From Streptomyces fulvoviolaceus (GTDB lineage: Bacteria; Actinomycetota; Actinomycetes; Streptomycetales; Streptomycetaceae): a stretch of DNA of 64,000 nt. Under the pieces are notes generated by a model. It was not told the origin of the DNA. It worked only from the letters and a program-made list of their open reading frames with translations, and did no database searches. The position numbers were made by a program, and so were the translations under genes. Below, in pieces: positions 1 through 8,487 of this stretch (position 1 is its first letter; every line of letters begins with the position of its first letter). Where the stretch lies: positions 1 through 64,000 of the forward strand of contig NZ_JOEY01000038.1 of assembly GCF_000718165.1 (NCBI RefSeq). The letters are read 5' to 3'.

Positions 1-126
1 GATCCGTGCCGCCGGACCGCGGAGCGAACGCGGGCAACCAGAACGCCCAACACCGTTCGGAGCGTTCGGCTGAGCATGAATCCTGGCAACAGGACTCACT
101 CCCACTCAGTCCTTAGGAACGGTTGC
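1..126. other. Left-edge segment without a recognisable gene
   Basis: This is the 126 bases before the stop codon of the zinc dehydrogenase, which is read on the minus strand. No reading frame here has codon usage or motifs I recognise. It is the downstream (3') side of the dehydrogenase gene, so a terminator would be expected, but I see no convincing hairpin. The window edge may cut through a further gene. Confidence 0.4.
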
Positions 127-1161
127 TCAGGAGGCTGTCCTCGTTCCACCGAGTCGCGGGTCGACGTGGATCTTGGGGCCGGGTCCGGCGTAGGCCGGGC
201 GTTCGCCGGCGAGAACGGGGCCGACCTCGTCGAGCCCCACGGTGGCGGCGACGAGCGGCCTCGGGTCGACCGAACCGGCCGCGTATGCGCCGATGGTGGC
301 GTCCAGGCCGGGGGAGGCGGACAGGACGCCCACAGCGGTCACGTCCTTCAGGGCGAGCGTGCGGGTGTCGATCCTGCTGGGCTCGCCGGCCAGCCCGACG
401 TACACCACGCGGCCGGCCGGTTCGATCAACTCCAGGGCCGGCTCCGGCAGATGGGCCGCGTTCGAGGCGTCGACGACCGCGTCGAAGGGCAGGTCCGGGA
501 CGGAGTCCTGTGCCCACACGTGGGTGAAGCCCAGTTCGCGGGCGAAGGACAGGGAGTCGTCGGTGCGGCCCATGAGGTGGACTTCCGCTCCGGCGGCACG
601 CAGGAACATCGCGACGAGCAGTCCGATCGTCCCCGGGCCCAGGACCAGGACGCGGTCCCCGGGGCGTGCCGCGGCGCCCTGCGCGGCGCGCAGGGCGTTG
701 CCGCCCGGCTCCACGAGCGCGCCGAGCACGGCGTCGACGGAGTCGGGAAGGGCATGCAACGAGGAGGCGGGGACCGCGAGTTGCTCCGCGAGGGCACCGG
801 CCTGGCCCCCGCGGATGCCGACCTCCCGCCGCTTCTCGCACACGTGCTGGTGGCCCCGCAGGCAGCGTCGGCAGTCGCCGCAGCCGAGCATCGTGTCCCC
901 CATGACACGGCGGCCGAGCAGGCCGGGGTCGACGCCCTCGCCGACCGCCGCCACGCGGCCGGCCCACTCGTGGCCCAGCCGCATCGGATAGGTGGAGTGC
1001 CCTCGGTGGAGATAGGCCATCGCACCGGTGAAGAACTCCATGTCGGTACCGCACACGCCGACCCGCTCGACGTCGACGACCACCTCACCGGGACCGGCCA
1101 CCGGCGCCGGGAGGTCCTGGACCTCGTACGCGCCGGGGGCGGTCAGCACGAATGCGCGCAT
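127..1161 (-). CDS. Zinc-dependent alcohol/sugar-alcohol dehydrogenase (MDR family)
   Basis: A 344-residue medium-chain dehydrogenase. The GroES-like half has a catalytic-zinc cysteine (C37 in VGVCGTD), the GHE motif (63-65), and four structural-zinc cysteines at 94, 97, 100 and 108. The Rossmann half has a GPGTIG loop near 175-180. Families with this layout oxidise threonine, sorbitol, galactitol or similar polyols with NAD(P). I place the start at 1161 because a GGAGA sequence lies about 9 bases upstream. An in-frame GTG at 1188 has no ribosome-binding site. The gene follows the IclR regulator by about 40 bases and probably shares its transcript. Beside a sugar-acid dehydratase it plausibly makes the keto-sugar or sugar acid of that pathway. 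The exact substrate cannot be read from sequence. Confidence 0.88.
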   Translation of the reverse strand: MRAFVLTAPGAYEVQDLPAPVAGPGEVVVDVERVGVCGTDMEFFTGAMAYLHRGHSTYPMRLGHEWAGRVAAVGEGVDPGLLGRRVMGDTMLGCGDCRRCLRGHQHVCEKRREVGIRGGQAGALAEQLAVPASSLHALPDSVDAVLGALVEPGGNALRAAQGAAARPGDRVLVLGPGTIGLLVAMFLRAAGAEVHLMGRTDDSLSFARELGFTHVWAQDSVPDLPFDAVVDASNAAHLPEPALELIEPAGRVVYVGLAGEPSRIDTRTLALKDVTAVGVLSASPGLDATIGAYAAGSVDPRPLVAATVGLDEVGPVLAGERPAYAGPGPKIHVDPRLGGTRTAS

Positions 1162-1200
1162 CAGGGTCTGTCTCCAAGGCTCGGTCACGGAGGGCGGGAT

Positions 1201-2025
1201 TCATCGGTGTGGTTCGCCGAGCGGTCCCAGGAGGGTGCGGATCTCGGTGAGTGCGTCGACCAGGGTCGTCAGGGGCGTCCGGTACGCCAGCGCGCTGACG
1301 CTCACCGCTCCGGAGGGGATCGTCGGCGAGGTCAGGTACAGCGGCAGGGCGAGGCAGTTGACCCCGGTCTCGTTCTCCTGGTCGTCGACGCCGTAGCCCC
1401 TCACGCGCGTGGCCACCAGCTCACGGTGCAGGTCGGCGGCCGCGCACAGGCTCCGTGGCGTGCGGCGCTCCGGAGGGGAGGCGCCGATCCACGCCTCGAC
1501 CTCCGCCAGGGAGCTCAACTGCCGTGTCAGCAGCAGCTTGCCGACGGCGGTGGTGTGGGCGGGGTTGCGCCCGCCGATCGTCGACGTGAGCCGGACCGCA
1601 CCGGTGGGAGGGTCGACCTTGGCACGGTAGACGACCTCGTGGCCGTCGAGCACCGCGTAGTGCGCCGTCTCGCCGAACCGGTGGGCCAGCGCTTCGAGTA
1701 CGGGGCGGACGCGCACGTGCTCGGGCCGGGCCTCGTGGTGGGCGAAGGCCATGCGCAGGAACTCGTCGCCGAGCACATAGCGGCCGCGGGCGTCCTGGTC
1801 GGCGAGACCGGCCCGGCGCAGCGCACCGAGCGCCCGGTGCACGGTCGGCTTGGGGCTGCCGATCGCACGGGTCAGCTCCTCCAGACCCGCCCCGTCGGCA
1901 TGCCGAGCGAGCTCCCTGAGGACTGCCAGCACCCGGTCCGATCCCACAAGTCGGCTGTTCCCGGCGCCAGTTGTGCTGTCCTTGCCAGGGGCTGTCGAAC
2001 CGTCGTACGTCTGCGTATGCTCCAT
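1201..2025 (-). CDS. IclR-family transcriptional regulator
   Basis: A 274-residue protein with the IclR layout. A winged helix-turn-helix lies at roughly residues 28-85, including a recognition helix with PKPTVHRAL. It is followed by the effector-binding domain, with a recognisable TAVGKLLL segment and the late conserved segment around NCLALPLY. IclR proteins usually control catabolic genes beside them and release or recruit polymerase on binding a small metabolite. This one diverges from the dehydratase gene across about 52 bases and lies just upstream of the zinc dehydrogenase. The natural inference is that it controls both. The first 28 residues are polar and poorly conserved, so a later start is possible. 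Confidence 0.9.
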   Translation of the reverse strand: MEHTQTYDGSTAPGKDSTTGAGNSRLVGSDRVLAVLRELARHADGAGLEELTRAIGSPKPTVHRALGALRRAGLADQDARGRYVLGDEFLRMAFAHHEARPEHVRVRPVLEALAHRFGETAHYAVLDGHEVVYRAKVDPPTGAVRLTSTIGGRNPAHTTAVGKLLLTRQLSSLAEVEAWIGASPPERRTPRSLCAAADLHRELVATRVRGYGVDDQENETGVNCLALPLYLTSPTIPSGAVSVSALAYRTPLTTLVDALTEIRTLLGPLGEPHR

Positions 2026-2029
2026 GGCG

Positions 2030-2064
2030 TTCCAGACTGTAGACCGTCGTACCGATGGTTGGAA
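2030..2064. promoter_or_regulatory. Possible IclR operator in divergent promoter
   Basis: In the 52-base divergent gap, TTCCA at 2030-2034 is mirrored by TGGAA at 2060-2064. TTCCA/TGGAA half-sites are common in IclR-family operators. The arms are short and the 25-base spacing is wider than in the classic site, so this is suggestive only. Confidence 0.3.
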
Positions 2065-2077
2065 GGGGCCCTCAAAG

Positions 2078-3790
2078 ATGACGCTCCGCAGCGCACAGTG
2101 GTACGCGGGTCAGGACCGCAACGCCTACATCCACCGGGCGTGGATGCGACGGGGCGCGCCGGACGACGCCTTCGCCGGCCGGCCGCAGATCGCCGTCGCC
2201 AACACCGCCTCGGATCTGACCCCTTGCAACGCGCATCTCGACGAGGTCGCGGCCTCGGTCCGCAACGGCGTGTACGAGGCGGGCGGCATCCCCCTGGACC
2301 TGCCCGTGGTGTCGCTGGGCGAGACACAGGTGCGGCCCACGGCCATGCTCTGGCGCAACATGGCGGCGATGGCCACGGAGGAGATGCTGCGGGCCAATCC
2401 CATAGACGGTGTGGTCCTGTTGGGCGGCTGCGACAAGACGATCCCGTCGCTGCTCATGGCCGCCGCGTCGGTGGACCTGCCCGCCGTCGTCGTGCCCGGT
2501 GGTCCGATGCTCACCGGCACCTTCCGCGGCACGCCGCTGGGCTGCGGCACCGACGTGTGGCGGCTGTCGGAGGAGGTGCGGGCCGGCACGCTCTCCGAGG
2601 AGCAGTTCAACCGCTCCGAGTCGGCGATGATCCGCAGCCGCGGGCACTGCAACACCATGGGTACGGCTTCGACGATGGCGCTGGTCGCCGAGGCGCTGGG
2701 CACGGTGGTCCCCGGTACCGCCGGAACCCCCGCCCCCGACAGCAGGCTGCTGGAGGCCGCGCACCACACCGGGCGGCTGGCGGTGGACATGGTCACCGCC
2801 GACCGGCGGCCGGGCACCTTCCTGACCAAGGCGTCCTTCCACAACGCGATCGTGGCACTGGCCGCGATCGGTGGGTCGACCAACGCGGTCGTCCATCTCC
2901 TCGCGATCGCCGGCCGGTCGGGCATCGACCTGTCGCTCGACGACTTCGACCGCATCGGCTCCCGCGTCCCGGTCCTGGTGGACCTCCAGCCGGCCGGCCG
3001 CTTCCTCATGGAGGACTTCCACCGCGCCGGGGGACTGCTCGCCGTCCTGCGGGAAGTGCGCGACCTGCTCGATCCCGACGCGCTGACCGTCACCGGCCGC
3101 CCCCTGGTCGAGTTCCTCGACGACTCCCCGATCTGGGACGGCGAGGTGATCCGCACGCGCGCCGAGCCGCTGGTCGCCGAGGGCGGCATCGCCGTCCTGC
3201 GCGGCAACCTCGCCCCCGACGGGGCGCTGATCAAACCCGCGGCGGCCTCCCCGCACCTGCTCAGGCACCGCGGCCGGGCCGTCGTCTTCGACTCCGTCGA
3301 GGACTTCCACGCCCGCGTCGACGACCCCGAGCTCGACGTCGACGCCGACTCGGTCCTGGTCCTGCGCGGCTGCGGCCCCCAGGGCTACCCGGGCATGCCC
3401 GAGGTCGCGAACATGCCGCTGCCGAAGAAGCTGCTCGCCGAGGGCGTCCGCGACATGGTCCGCGTCTGCGACGGCCGGATGAGCGGCACCGCCTACGGGA
3501 CCGTCGTCCTGCACGTGGCGCCGGAGGCCGCGGCCGGCGGTCCCCTCGCACGGGTGCGGACCGGGGATCTCATCACCCTCGACGTCGAGGCCCGCCGCAT
3601 CGACGTCGACGTACCCGCCGACGAGCTCGCCCGCAGGACTCCCGACGAAGCCACCGTCGCGGGCTTCGCCAACCCCCGCCGCGGCTGGGAACGCCTCTAC
3701 GTCGACCACGTCCTGCAGGCCGACACCGGCGCCGACCTCGACTTCCTCGTCGGCTCCAGCGGGTCCGAGGTGACTCGTGAGTCGCACTGA
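2078..3790 (+). CDS. IlvD/Edd-family dehydratase, probably sugar-acid dehydratase
   Basis: A 570-residue iron-sulfur dehydratase. The three cysteines expected to hold the cluster are visible: C50 in TPCN, C118 in GGCDKT and C191 in GHCNTMGTAST. The C-terminal swivel domain carries a GMPE motif and a DGRMSGT motif. The family comprises dihydroxyacid dehydratase (IlvD), phosphogluconate dehydratase (Edd) and aldonate dehydratases for xylonate, arabinonate and similar acids. The protein starts at RSAQWYAGQDRNAYIHRAW and is flanked by an IclR regulator and a polyol dehydrogenase, which fits a sugar-acid dehydratase better than the housekeeping IlvD. The start at 2078 is preceded by a purine-rich GGAAGGGG. 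The same frame stays open upstream, but that part overlaps the IclR gene. Confidence 0.87.
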   Translation: MTLRSAQWYAGQDRNAYIHRAWMRRGAPDDAFAGRPQIAVANTASDLTPCNAHLDEVAASVRNGVYEAGGIPLDLPVVSLGETQVRPTAMLWRNMAAMATEEMLRANPIDGVVLLGGCDKTIPSLLMAAASVDLPAVVVPGGPMLTGTFRGTPLGCGTDVWRLSEEVRAGTLSEEQFNRSESAMIRSRGHCNTMGTASTMALVAEALGTVVPGTAGTPAPDSRLLEAAHHTGRLAVDMVTADRRPGTFLTKASFHNAIVALAAIGGSTNAVVHLLAIAGRSGIDLSLDDFDRIGSRVPVLVDLQPAGRFLMEDFHRAGGLLAVLREVRDLLDPDALTVTGRPLVEFLDDSPIWDGEVIRTRAEPLVAEGGIAVLRGNLAPDGALIKPAAASPHLLRHRGRAVVFDSVEDFHARVDDPELDVDADSVLVLRGCGPQGYPGMPEVANMPLPKKLLAEGVRDMVRVCDGRMSGTAYGTVVLHVAPEAAAGGPLARVRTGDLITLDVEARRIDVDVPADELARRTPDEATVAGFANPRRGWERLYVDHVLQADTGADLDFLVGSSGSEVTRESH

Positions 3791-3858
3791 CTTGTCCGAT
3801 TCTTTCGCGGCGCGCACGCTGGGTCTGTGAGGAACCTCACCGCGCGAATTGAGCAAGA

Positions 3859-6258
3859 ATGGCCACTTTTGATCAAGGAATCGGTCACTGCGGGTGGTCA
3901 GTCGATGTCGCGACAGTCACCGTCGGCCTCGACGGCATCGTCACGGGATGGAGCGAGGGCGCCCGGCGGCTGCTGGGCCATGGCGCCCCGGAGGTCGTAG
4001 GACGCGCCGCGGCCGATCTGCTCCACGACCGGGAGGCTCCCGAGGTCGCCGGACTCTCCCGCACCGGTTCCCAGGAGTGGAGCGGCACCGCGGCACTGCG
4101 GCACCGGGACGGCCACCGAGTCGAGGCGACCCTGCACGCCCAACCGTCACTGGACGGCGACGACACACCCCAGGGGTTCGTCGTGACCGTCACCACCGGT
4201 CCCGCCGAGTCGGAGCACGACCGGAGGATGGTGGAGTGGGCGTTCTCCCAGGCCTCGATCGCGCTCTCCACCCACACCCCGGCGTCCGGCTCGTGGCATC
4301 GCAACGCGGCCGCGGAAGGCGGCGAGGAGCCCACCGACGCCGACGAGGACTTCCTCCGCTGCGTCCGCCGCGTAGCCGAAGAGGCCACGCCGATGCGCTA
4401 TGAGCGCCTGGCCCCGGAAACCCCCGCCCCGGTCCCCGCCTCCGCCCGCCACCGCGCCTGGATCATCGAGCTCTGGCCCGTCCGGAATCCCGCCACCGGT
4501 GAGGTCGTCGGCGTGGGCACCGCCGCCTTCGACAGCAGCGACCAGCACTCGGCCCGGCAGCGGCTGGCCCTGCTGCAGGAGGCGGGCACCAGTATCGGCA
4601 CCACCCTGAACGTGACCCGCACCGCTCAGGAGCTGGCTGATCTCGCCGTCCCACGGCTCGCCGACTTCGCCAGCGTGGACCTGCTCGACTCCGTGCTGCG
4701 CGGGGAGGAGCCGGTCCCCGGACCGGTCGACGCGGCTGTGGTGCTCCGCAGGGTCGCGCACCAGTCCTCCGCGGAGGGCGTGCCCGAGGCCGCCATCGAC
4801 CTCGGCGGCACCGACACCTACCCGCCGTTCTCGCCCCCGGTCCGTTGTCTGACCAGCGGGCAACCCGTGCTCAGCGGCGCGGACGACCCCGACTTCGCCC
4901 AGTGGATCGCCGGGCACGAAACACGCACCGCCCGTGTCGAGGAGTACGGATTCCACTCCGTCATGGCCACCCCGCTGCGCGCCCGGGGCAGCACCCTCGG
5001 GGTCGCGGTCTTCGTCCGTGCCGAAGGCTCCCCGCCCTTCGAGCAGGACGACCTGATCCTCGCCGAGGAACTCGCCGGCCGGGCCGCTGTCGGCGTGGAC
5101 AACGCGCGCCGCTACACCCGCGAGCGCACCAACGCCCTCACCCTCCAGCGCAGCCTGCTGCCCCGTGACCTCCCCAAGCAGGCGGCCGTGGAGGTGGCGT
5201 ACCGCTATCTGCCGGCCGGTACGGGTGCGGGAGTGGGCGGCGACTGGTTCGATGTCGTGCCGCTGTCGGGCACCCGCGTGGCCCTGGTCGTCGGGGACGT
5301 GGTCGGGCACGGCATCCATGCCTCCGCCACGATGGGGCGGCTGCGCACCGCGGTGCGCACCCTTGCCGACGTGGACCTGCCCCCGGACGAACTCCTCACG
5401 CACCTCGACGACCTGGTCGTCCATCTCTCCTCGGACAAGGAGGACATCGCCCCGGACGAGCCCTACCTCGTCACCGGCGAGATCGGCGCGACCTGTCTGT
5501 ACGCCGTCTACGACCCCGTCTCCCGCGTGTGCACCTTCGCCAGTGCCGGCCACGTCCCGCCCGCCGTGCTGCTCCCCGACGGCACGGCCAGTGTCGTCGA
5601 CCTCACCCCCGGGCCCCTGCTGGGGGTCGGCGGGCTGCCCTTCGAGTGCACCGAGCTGGAGCTGCCGGAGGGCAGTCTGCTGGCCTTCTGCACCGACGGC
5701 CTGGTCGAGGCGCGCGACCGCGACATCGGCCTCGGGCTCGACCGGCTCTGCGAGACCCTGGCCGGCCCCGTTCCCTCGCCCTCGCTGGAGGTCACCTGCG
5801 ACACCATCCTCAAGGCCCTGCTCCCCGACAGTCCCGCCGACGACGTGGCCCTGCTCCTGGCCCGCACCCGGGCCCTGCACGCCGACCAGGTCGCCGCCTG
5901 GTCCCTGCCGTCGGACCCCGCGATCGTGGCCGACGCCCGCGCCCAGGCCTCCCGCCAGCTCGCGGTCTGGGGGCTCGAGGACGCCTCGTTCGTCACCGAA
6001 CTGGTGGTGAGCGAGCTGGTCACCAACGCCATCCGCTACGGAGCCGTACCGATCGGCCTCAGGCTGATCCGGGACCGGACCCTGATCTGCGAGGTCTCCG
6101 ACGCCAGCAACACCGCCCCGCACCTGCGCCGGGCCCGCACCTACGACGAGGGCGGACGCGGGCTGCACATGGTCGCCCAGCTCACCCAGGGCTGGGGCAC
6201 CCGCCAGACCCCCATGGGCAAGACCATCTGGGCCGAACAGACCCTCCCGGTCGGCTGA
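3859..6258 (+). CDS. PAS-GAF-SpoIIE phosphatase-HATPase signalling protein
   Basis: A 799-residue cytoplasmic signalling protein. An N-terminal PAS-like sensor covers about residues 15-120 and a GAF domain about 245-415. A PP2C-type SpoIIE/RsbU phosphatase domain covers about 430-650, with metal-binding aspartates in GGDWFD near 460 and VGDVVGHG near 480. An RsbW-like anti-sigma ATPase lies at about 660-795, with the N-box ELVTNAIRYG and the GGRGLHMV motif. Such proteins dephosphorylate anti-anti-sigma factors and may also phosphorylate or bind partners, so they act in partner switching. There are no membrane spans. The stop codon is two bases before the start of a LacI-like ligand-binding protein, so the two are probably translated together. 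No anti-sigma or anti-anti-sigma gene lies nearby. Confidence 0.92.
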   Translation: MATFDQGIGHCGWSVDVATVTVGLDGIVTGWSEGARRLLGHGAPEVVGRAAADLLHDREAPEVAGLSRTGSQEWSGTAALRHRDGHRVEATLHAQPSLDGDDTPQGFVVTVTTGPAESEHDRRMVEWAFSQASIALSTHTPASGSWHRNAAAEGGEEPTDADEDFLRCVRRVAEEATPMRYERLAPETPAPVPASARHRAWIIELWPVRNPATGEVVGVGTAAFDSSDQHSARQRLALLQEAGTSIGTTLNVTRTAQELADLAVPRLADFASVDLLDSVLRGEEPVPGPVDAAVVLRRVAHQSSAEGVPEAAIDLGGTDTYPPFSPPVRCLTSGQPVLSGADDPDFAQWIAGHETRTARVEEYGFHSVMATPLRARGSTLGVAVFVRAEGSPPFEQDDLILAEELAGRAAVGVDNARRYTRERTNALTLQRSLLPRDLPKQAAVEVAYRYLPAGTGAGVGGDWFDVVPLSGTRVALVVGDVVGHGIHASATMGRLRTAVRTLADVDLPPDELLTHLDDLVVHLSSDKEDIAPDEPYLVTGEIGATCLYAVYDPVSRVCTFASAGHVPPAVLLPDGTASVVDLTPGPLLGVGGLPFECTELELPEGSLLAFCTDGLVEARDRDIGLGLDRLCETLAGPVPSPSLEVTCDTILKALLPDSPADDVALLLARTRALHADQVAAWSLPSDPAIVADARAQASRQLAVWGLEDASFVTELVVSELVTNAIRYGAVPIGLRLIRDRTLICEVSDASNTAPHLRRARTYDEGGRGLHMVAQLTQGWGTRQTPMGKTIWAEQTLPVG

Positions 6259-6260
6259 CC

Positions 6261-7196
6261 ATGGCAGCGCGCACCAGAAGCGAGGACTCCGGCAGCGGGA
6301 CGCACACGCTCGGGCTCCTCTACCCGCCGGCCGGCCGGGGCCGCGAGTACACCACCATGCAGCTCGCCTTCGTCGGCGGGGTCGCCGAGGCCGCCACCAC
6401 GCACGGCTACGACCTGCTGCTCTCACCCGGCCACACACATGAAGACCCCTCGTTCCTGCGCATGGTCGGTGACCGGCGGGTGGACGGCGTGATCGTCATG
6501 GAGATCCGCCGGGAGGACGACCGCGTCGAGCGGCTGGCCGAGGAGGGCTTCCCCTTCGTCGCCATCGGCCGCAACCACCGGGCCGACGTGTCCGGCTGGG
6601 TCGACCTGGACTTCGCCGGTCTGGCGGGGGGCTGCGTTCAGCACCTCGCCGACCTGGGCCACACCAGAATCGCCTTCGTCAACCGTTCGGAGCAGCTCTT
6701 CAACAGCGGGTACGGGTTCGCCCGGCTCGGCGACGAGGGCTACACCGAGACGATGAAGAAGCTGCTGCTCACCCCTCGTGCGTACCTCTGCGGCGACGAC
6801 CTCGCCTCGGGGGAGGAGGCCGTGGAACGCATCCTCCAGGACGACCCGGCGACCACCTCCCTGGTCACCCAGAACGAGGCGGCCCTGGAGGGCGTCTACC
6901 GCGGACTCACCCGGCACGGCCGCAGCGTGCCGCGCGACTTCTCGGTCGTCGGTGTGTCGGCCGGCCCCTGGGCCGAACAGGTGAACCCGCCGCTGACCGC
7001 CGCGGAGATCCCCGCCAAGGAGATGAGCCGGGTCGCCGTGGAGCTGATGATGCAGCGGCTGCGCTCACCCGACGCACCTCCCCGGCACGTCCTGCTGAAA
7101 CCCCTGATCACGCTGCGAGCCAGCACGGGCCGCTGTCGACCGGTACCCGGTTCGGAACCCGAGCCGGAATTCCCCGATTTCGACCTGAATTTCTGA
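6261..7196 (+). CDS. LacI-like ligand-binding protein lacking a helix-turn-helix
   Basis: A 311-residue protein whose whole length matches the effector-binding half of LacI/GalR regulators. It runs from TLGLLYPP near residue 16 through RRVDGVIVME and DFSVVGVS to a C-terminal LITLRAST. LacI proteins normally carry about 55 residues of helix-turn-helix before this point; here only about 15 polar residues precede it. There is no signal peptide or lipobox, so it is not a transport binding protein. The ATG at 6261 is two bases after the phosphatase stop, and the upstream DNA is phosphatase-coding, so the missing domain is not hidden in another frame. I infer a cytoplasmic sugar sensor that acts through a protein partner, most likely the adjacent phosphatase, rather than by binding DNA. 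Confidence 0.8.
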   Translation: MAARTRSEDSGSGTHTLGLLYPPAGRGREYTTMQLAFVGGVAEAATTHGYDLLLSPGHTHEDPSFLRMVGDRRVDGVIVMEIRREDDRVERLAEEGFPFVAIGRNHRADVSGWVDLDFAGLAGGCVQHLADLGHTRIAFVNRSEQLFNSGYGFARLGDEGYTETMKKLLLTPRAYLCGDDLASGEEAVERILQDDPATTSLVTQNEAALEGVYRGLTRHGRSVPRDFSVVGVSAGPWAEQVNPPLTAAEIPAKEMSRVAVELMMQRLRSPDAPPRHVLLKPLITLRASTGRCRPVPGSEPEPEFPDFDLNF

Positions 7197-7242
7197 TACG
7201 TCGGTCTTTGTGTCCCGATCACCGACCCCCTGGGAGCAGTCC

Positions 7243-8487
7243 ATGTCGTACCCCGTCGACCGCCGCGGCTTCCTGCGTACCTCCGGCGCGGCAGCGGCCG
7301 CTGCCGCACTCGGCCTCGGCGGAGCCCTGACCTCCTGCAGCTCGGACACGTCGGGCCCGGTCACCCTCACCTGGTGGGACTACTTCACCCTGGACAACTT
7401 CCAGCCCGGCATGAGGCGACTCATCAGGGACATCGAGGCCGGCGTCCCGGACGTGAAGATCGAGCGCCGGTCCTTCCCGTTCGCGGAGCTCGAACGGCAG
7501 ATCACCCTGGGCGCGATCTCCGGCGACCTGCCCGACATCGCCATCGTCGACAACGTCGCCATGAACACCCTGGGCGGCAGCAAGCTGCTGGCCGACCTCA
7601 CCGACAGAGCCGAGGAGTGGGGGCAGGCCGACCGGTACTACAAGGGCCCCTGGGACGGCTGTCAGGTCGGTGGAAAGACCCTCGGCATCCCCAACAACAG
7701 CAACTGCCTCGCCCTCTACTGCAACACCGCCATGCTCAAGTCCGCCGGAGTGGAACCCCCCACCACCTGGGACGAGCTGGCCTCCACCGCCCAGCGGCTG
7801 ACCAGCGGGGACCGCTACGGCCTGGCACTGAGCGCGATCAAGACGGAGGAGGGCGTCTTCCAGTTCCTGCCGTTCCTGTGGCAGGCGGGCGGCGACCTGG
7901 ACACCTTCGCCACGTACGGCGCCACCGCGCTGTCCTTCCTCGACGACCTGATCGCCAAGGGCTCCCTCTCCGAGCAGTGCGTGGGCTGGACCCAGCAGGA
8001 CGTCAACACACGCTTCCTCAACCAGCGCGCGGCGATGCAGATCAACGGGCCCTGGCAGATCCCCACGCTGAAGAAGGCGGACTTCGACTGGAACGTCGTG
8101 GCCCTGCCCCGCGACAAGGCGGCCGCCACCTGCCTCGGCGGCGAGAACTGGGTCCTGATGGCGAACAGCAAGCACCAGGACAAGGCATGGGAGGTCCTGG
8201 AGTACACACAGCGCCCGTCGGTGCTGGTGCCGTACCTGGTGGCGTTCGGTGAACTCCCCGCCCGCAAGGACCTCGCCGACCAAGGCAGTTGGGCGTCCGA
8301 CCCGGCCCTGCGGCTCTTCCTCAGCCAGCTGCCCCTCGCCCGCCCGCGCCAGTACGGCGCGCACTACGCCGAGGCCTCGCAGGCCGTCGCGGAGGCGGAA
8401 CAGGCCGTGCTCACCGGGACCGCCTCCCCCTCCGCGGCAGCGAAAACCGCGGCCGCCAAGATCGACAAAGCGCTGGGCGAGCAATGA
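7243..8487 (+). CDS. Sugar ABC transporter substrate-binding lipoprotein
   Basis: A 414-residue extracellular solute-binding protein of the maltose/oligosaccharide family. The N-terminus is a twin-arginine signal (DRRGFLRT, arginines 7-8), then an alanine-rich hydrophobic stretch and a lipobox ending at C32. The mature protein begins with TLTWWDYF and has the typical GPWQIP and ENWVLM segments. The start at 7243 is supported by GGGAG eight or so bases upstream. An earlier in-frame start at 7210 would only lengthen the signal. The stop overlaps the first permease by four bases, and no ATPase is encoded here. As usual in Streptomyces, a shared MsiK-type ATPase elsewhere probably powers the importer. 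Confidence 0.93.
   Translation: MSYPVDRRGFLRTSGAAAAAAALGLGGALTSCSSDTSGPVTLTWWDYFTLDNFQPGMRRLIRDIEAGVPDVKIERRSFPFAELERQITLGAISGDLPDIAIVDNVAMNTLGGSKLLADLTDRAEEWGQADRYYKGPWDGCQVGGKTLGIPNNSNCLALYCNTAMLKSAGVEPPTTWDELASTAQRLTSGDRYGLALSAIKTEEGVFQFLPFLWQAGGDLDTFATYGATALSFLDDLIAKGSLSEQCVGWTQQDVNTRFLNQRAAMQINGPWQIPTLKKADFDWNVVALPRDKAAATCLGGENWVLMANSKHQDKAWEVLEYTQRPSVLVPYLVAFGELPARKDLADQGSWASDPALRLFLSQLPLARPRQYGAHYAEASQAVAEAEQAVLTGTASPSAAAKTAAAKIDKALGEQ

Noticed and set aside
76..3780. A 1234-codon open frame on the plus strand covering the dehydrogenase, IclR and dehydratase genes
   Set aside because: It runs antisense or out of phase to genes with clear domains; its product is an Arg/Gly-rich low-complexity string, as expected of a high-GC shadow frame.
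3859..6258. The phosphatase as a simple RsbU-type serine phosphatase
   Set aside because: It has an additional anti-sigma-type ATPase at the C-terminus plus PAS and GAF sensors, so it is a multi-domain signalling hub rather than RsbU.
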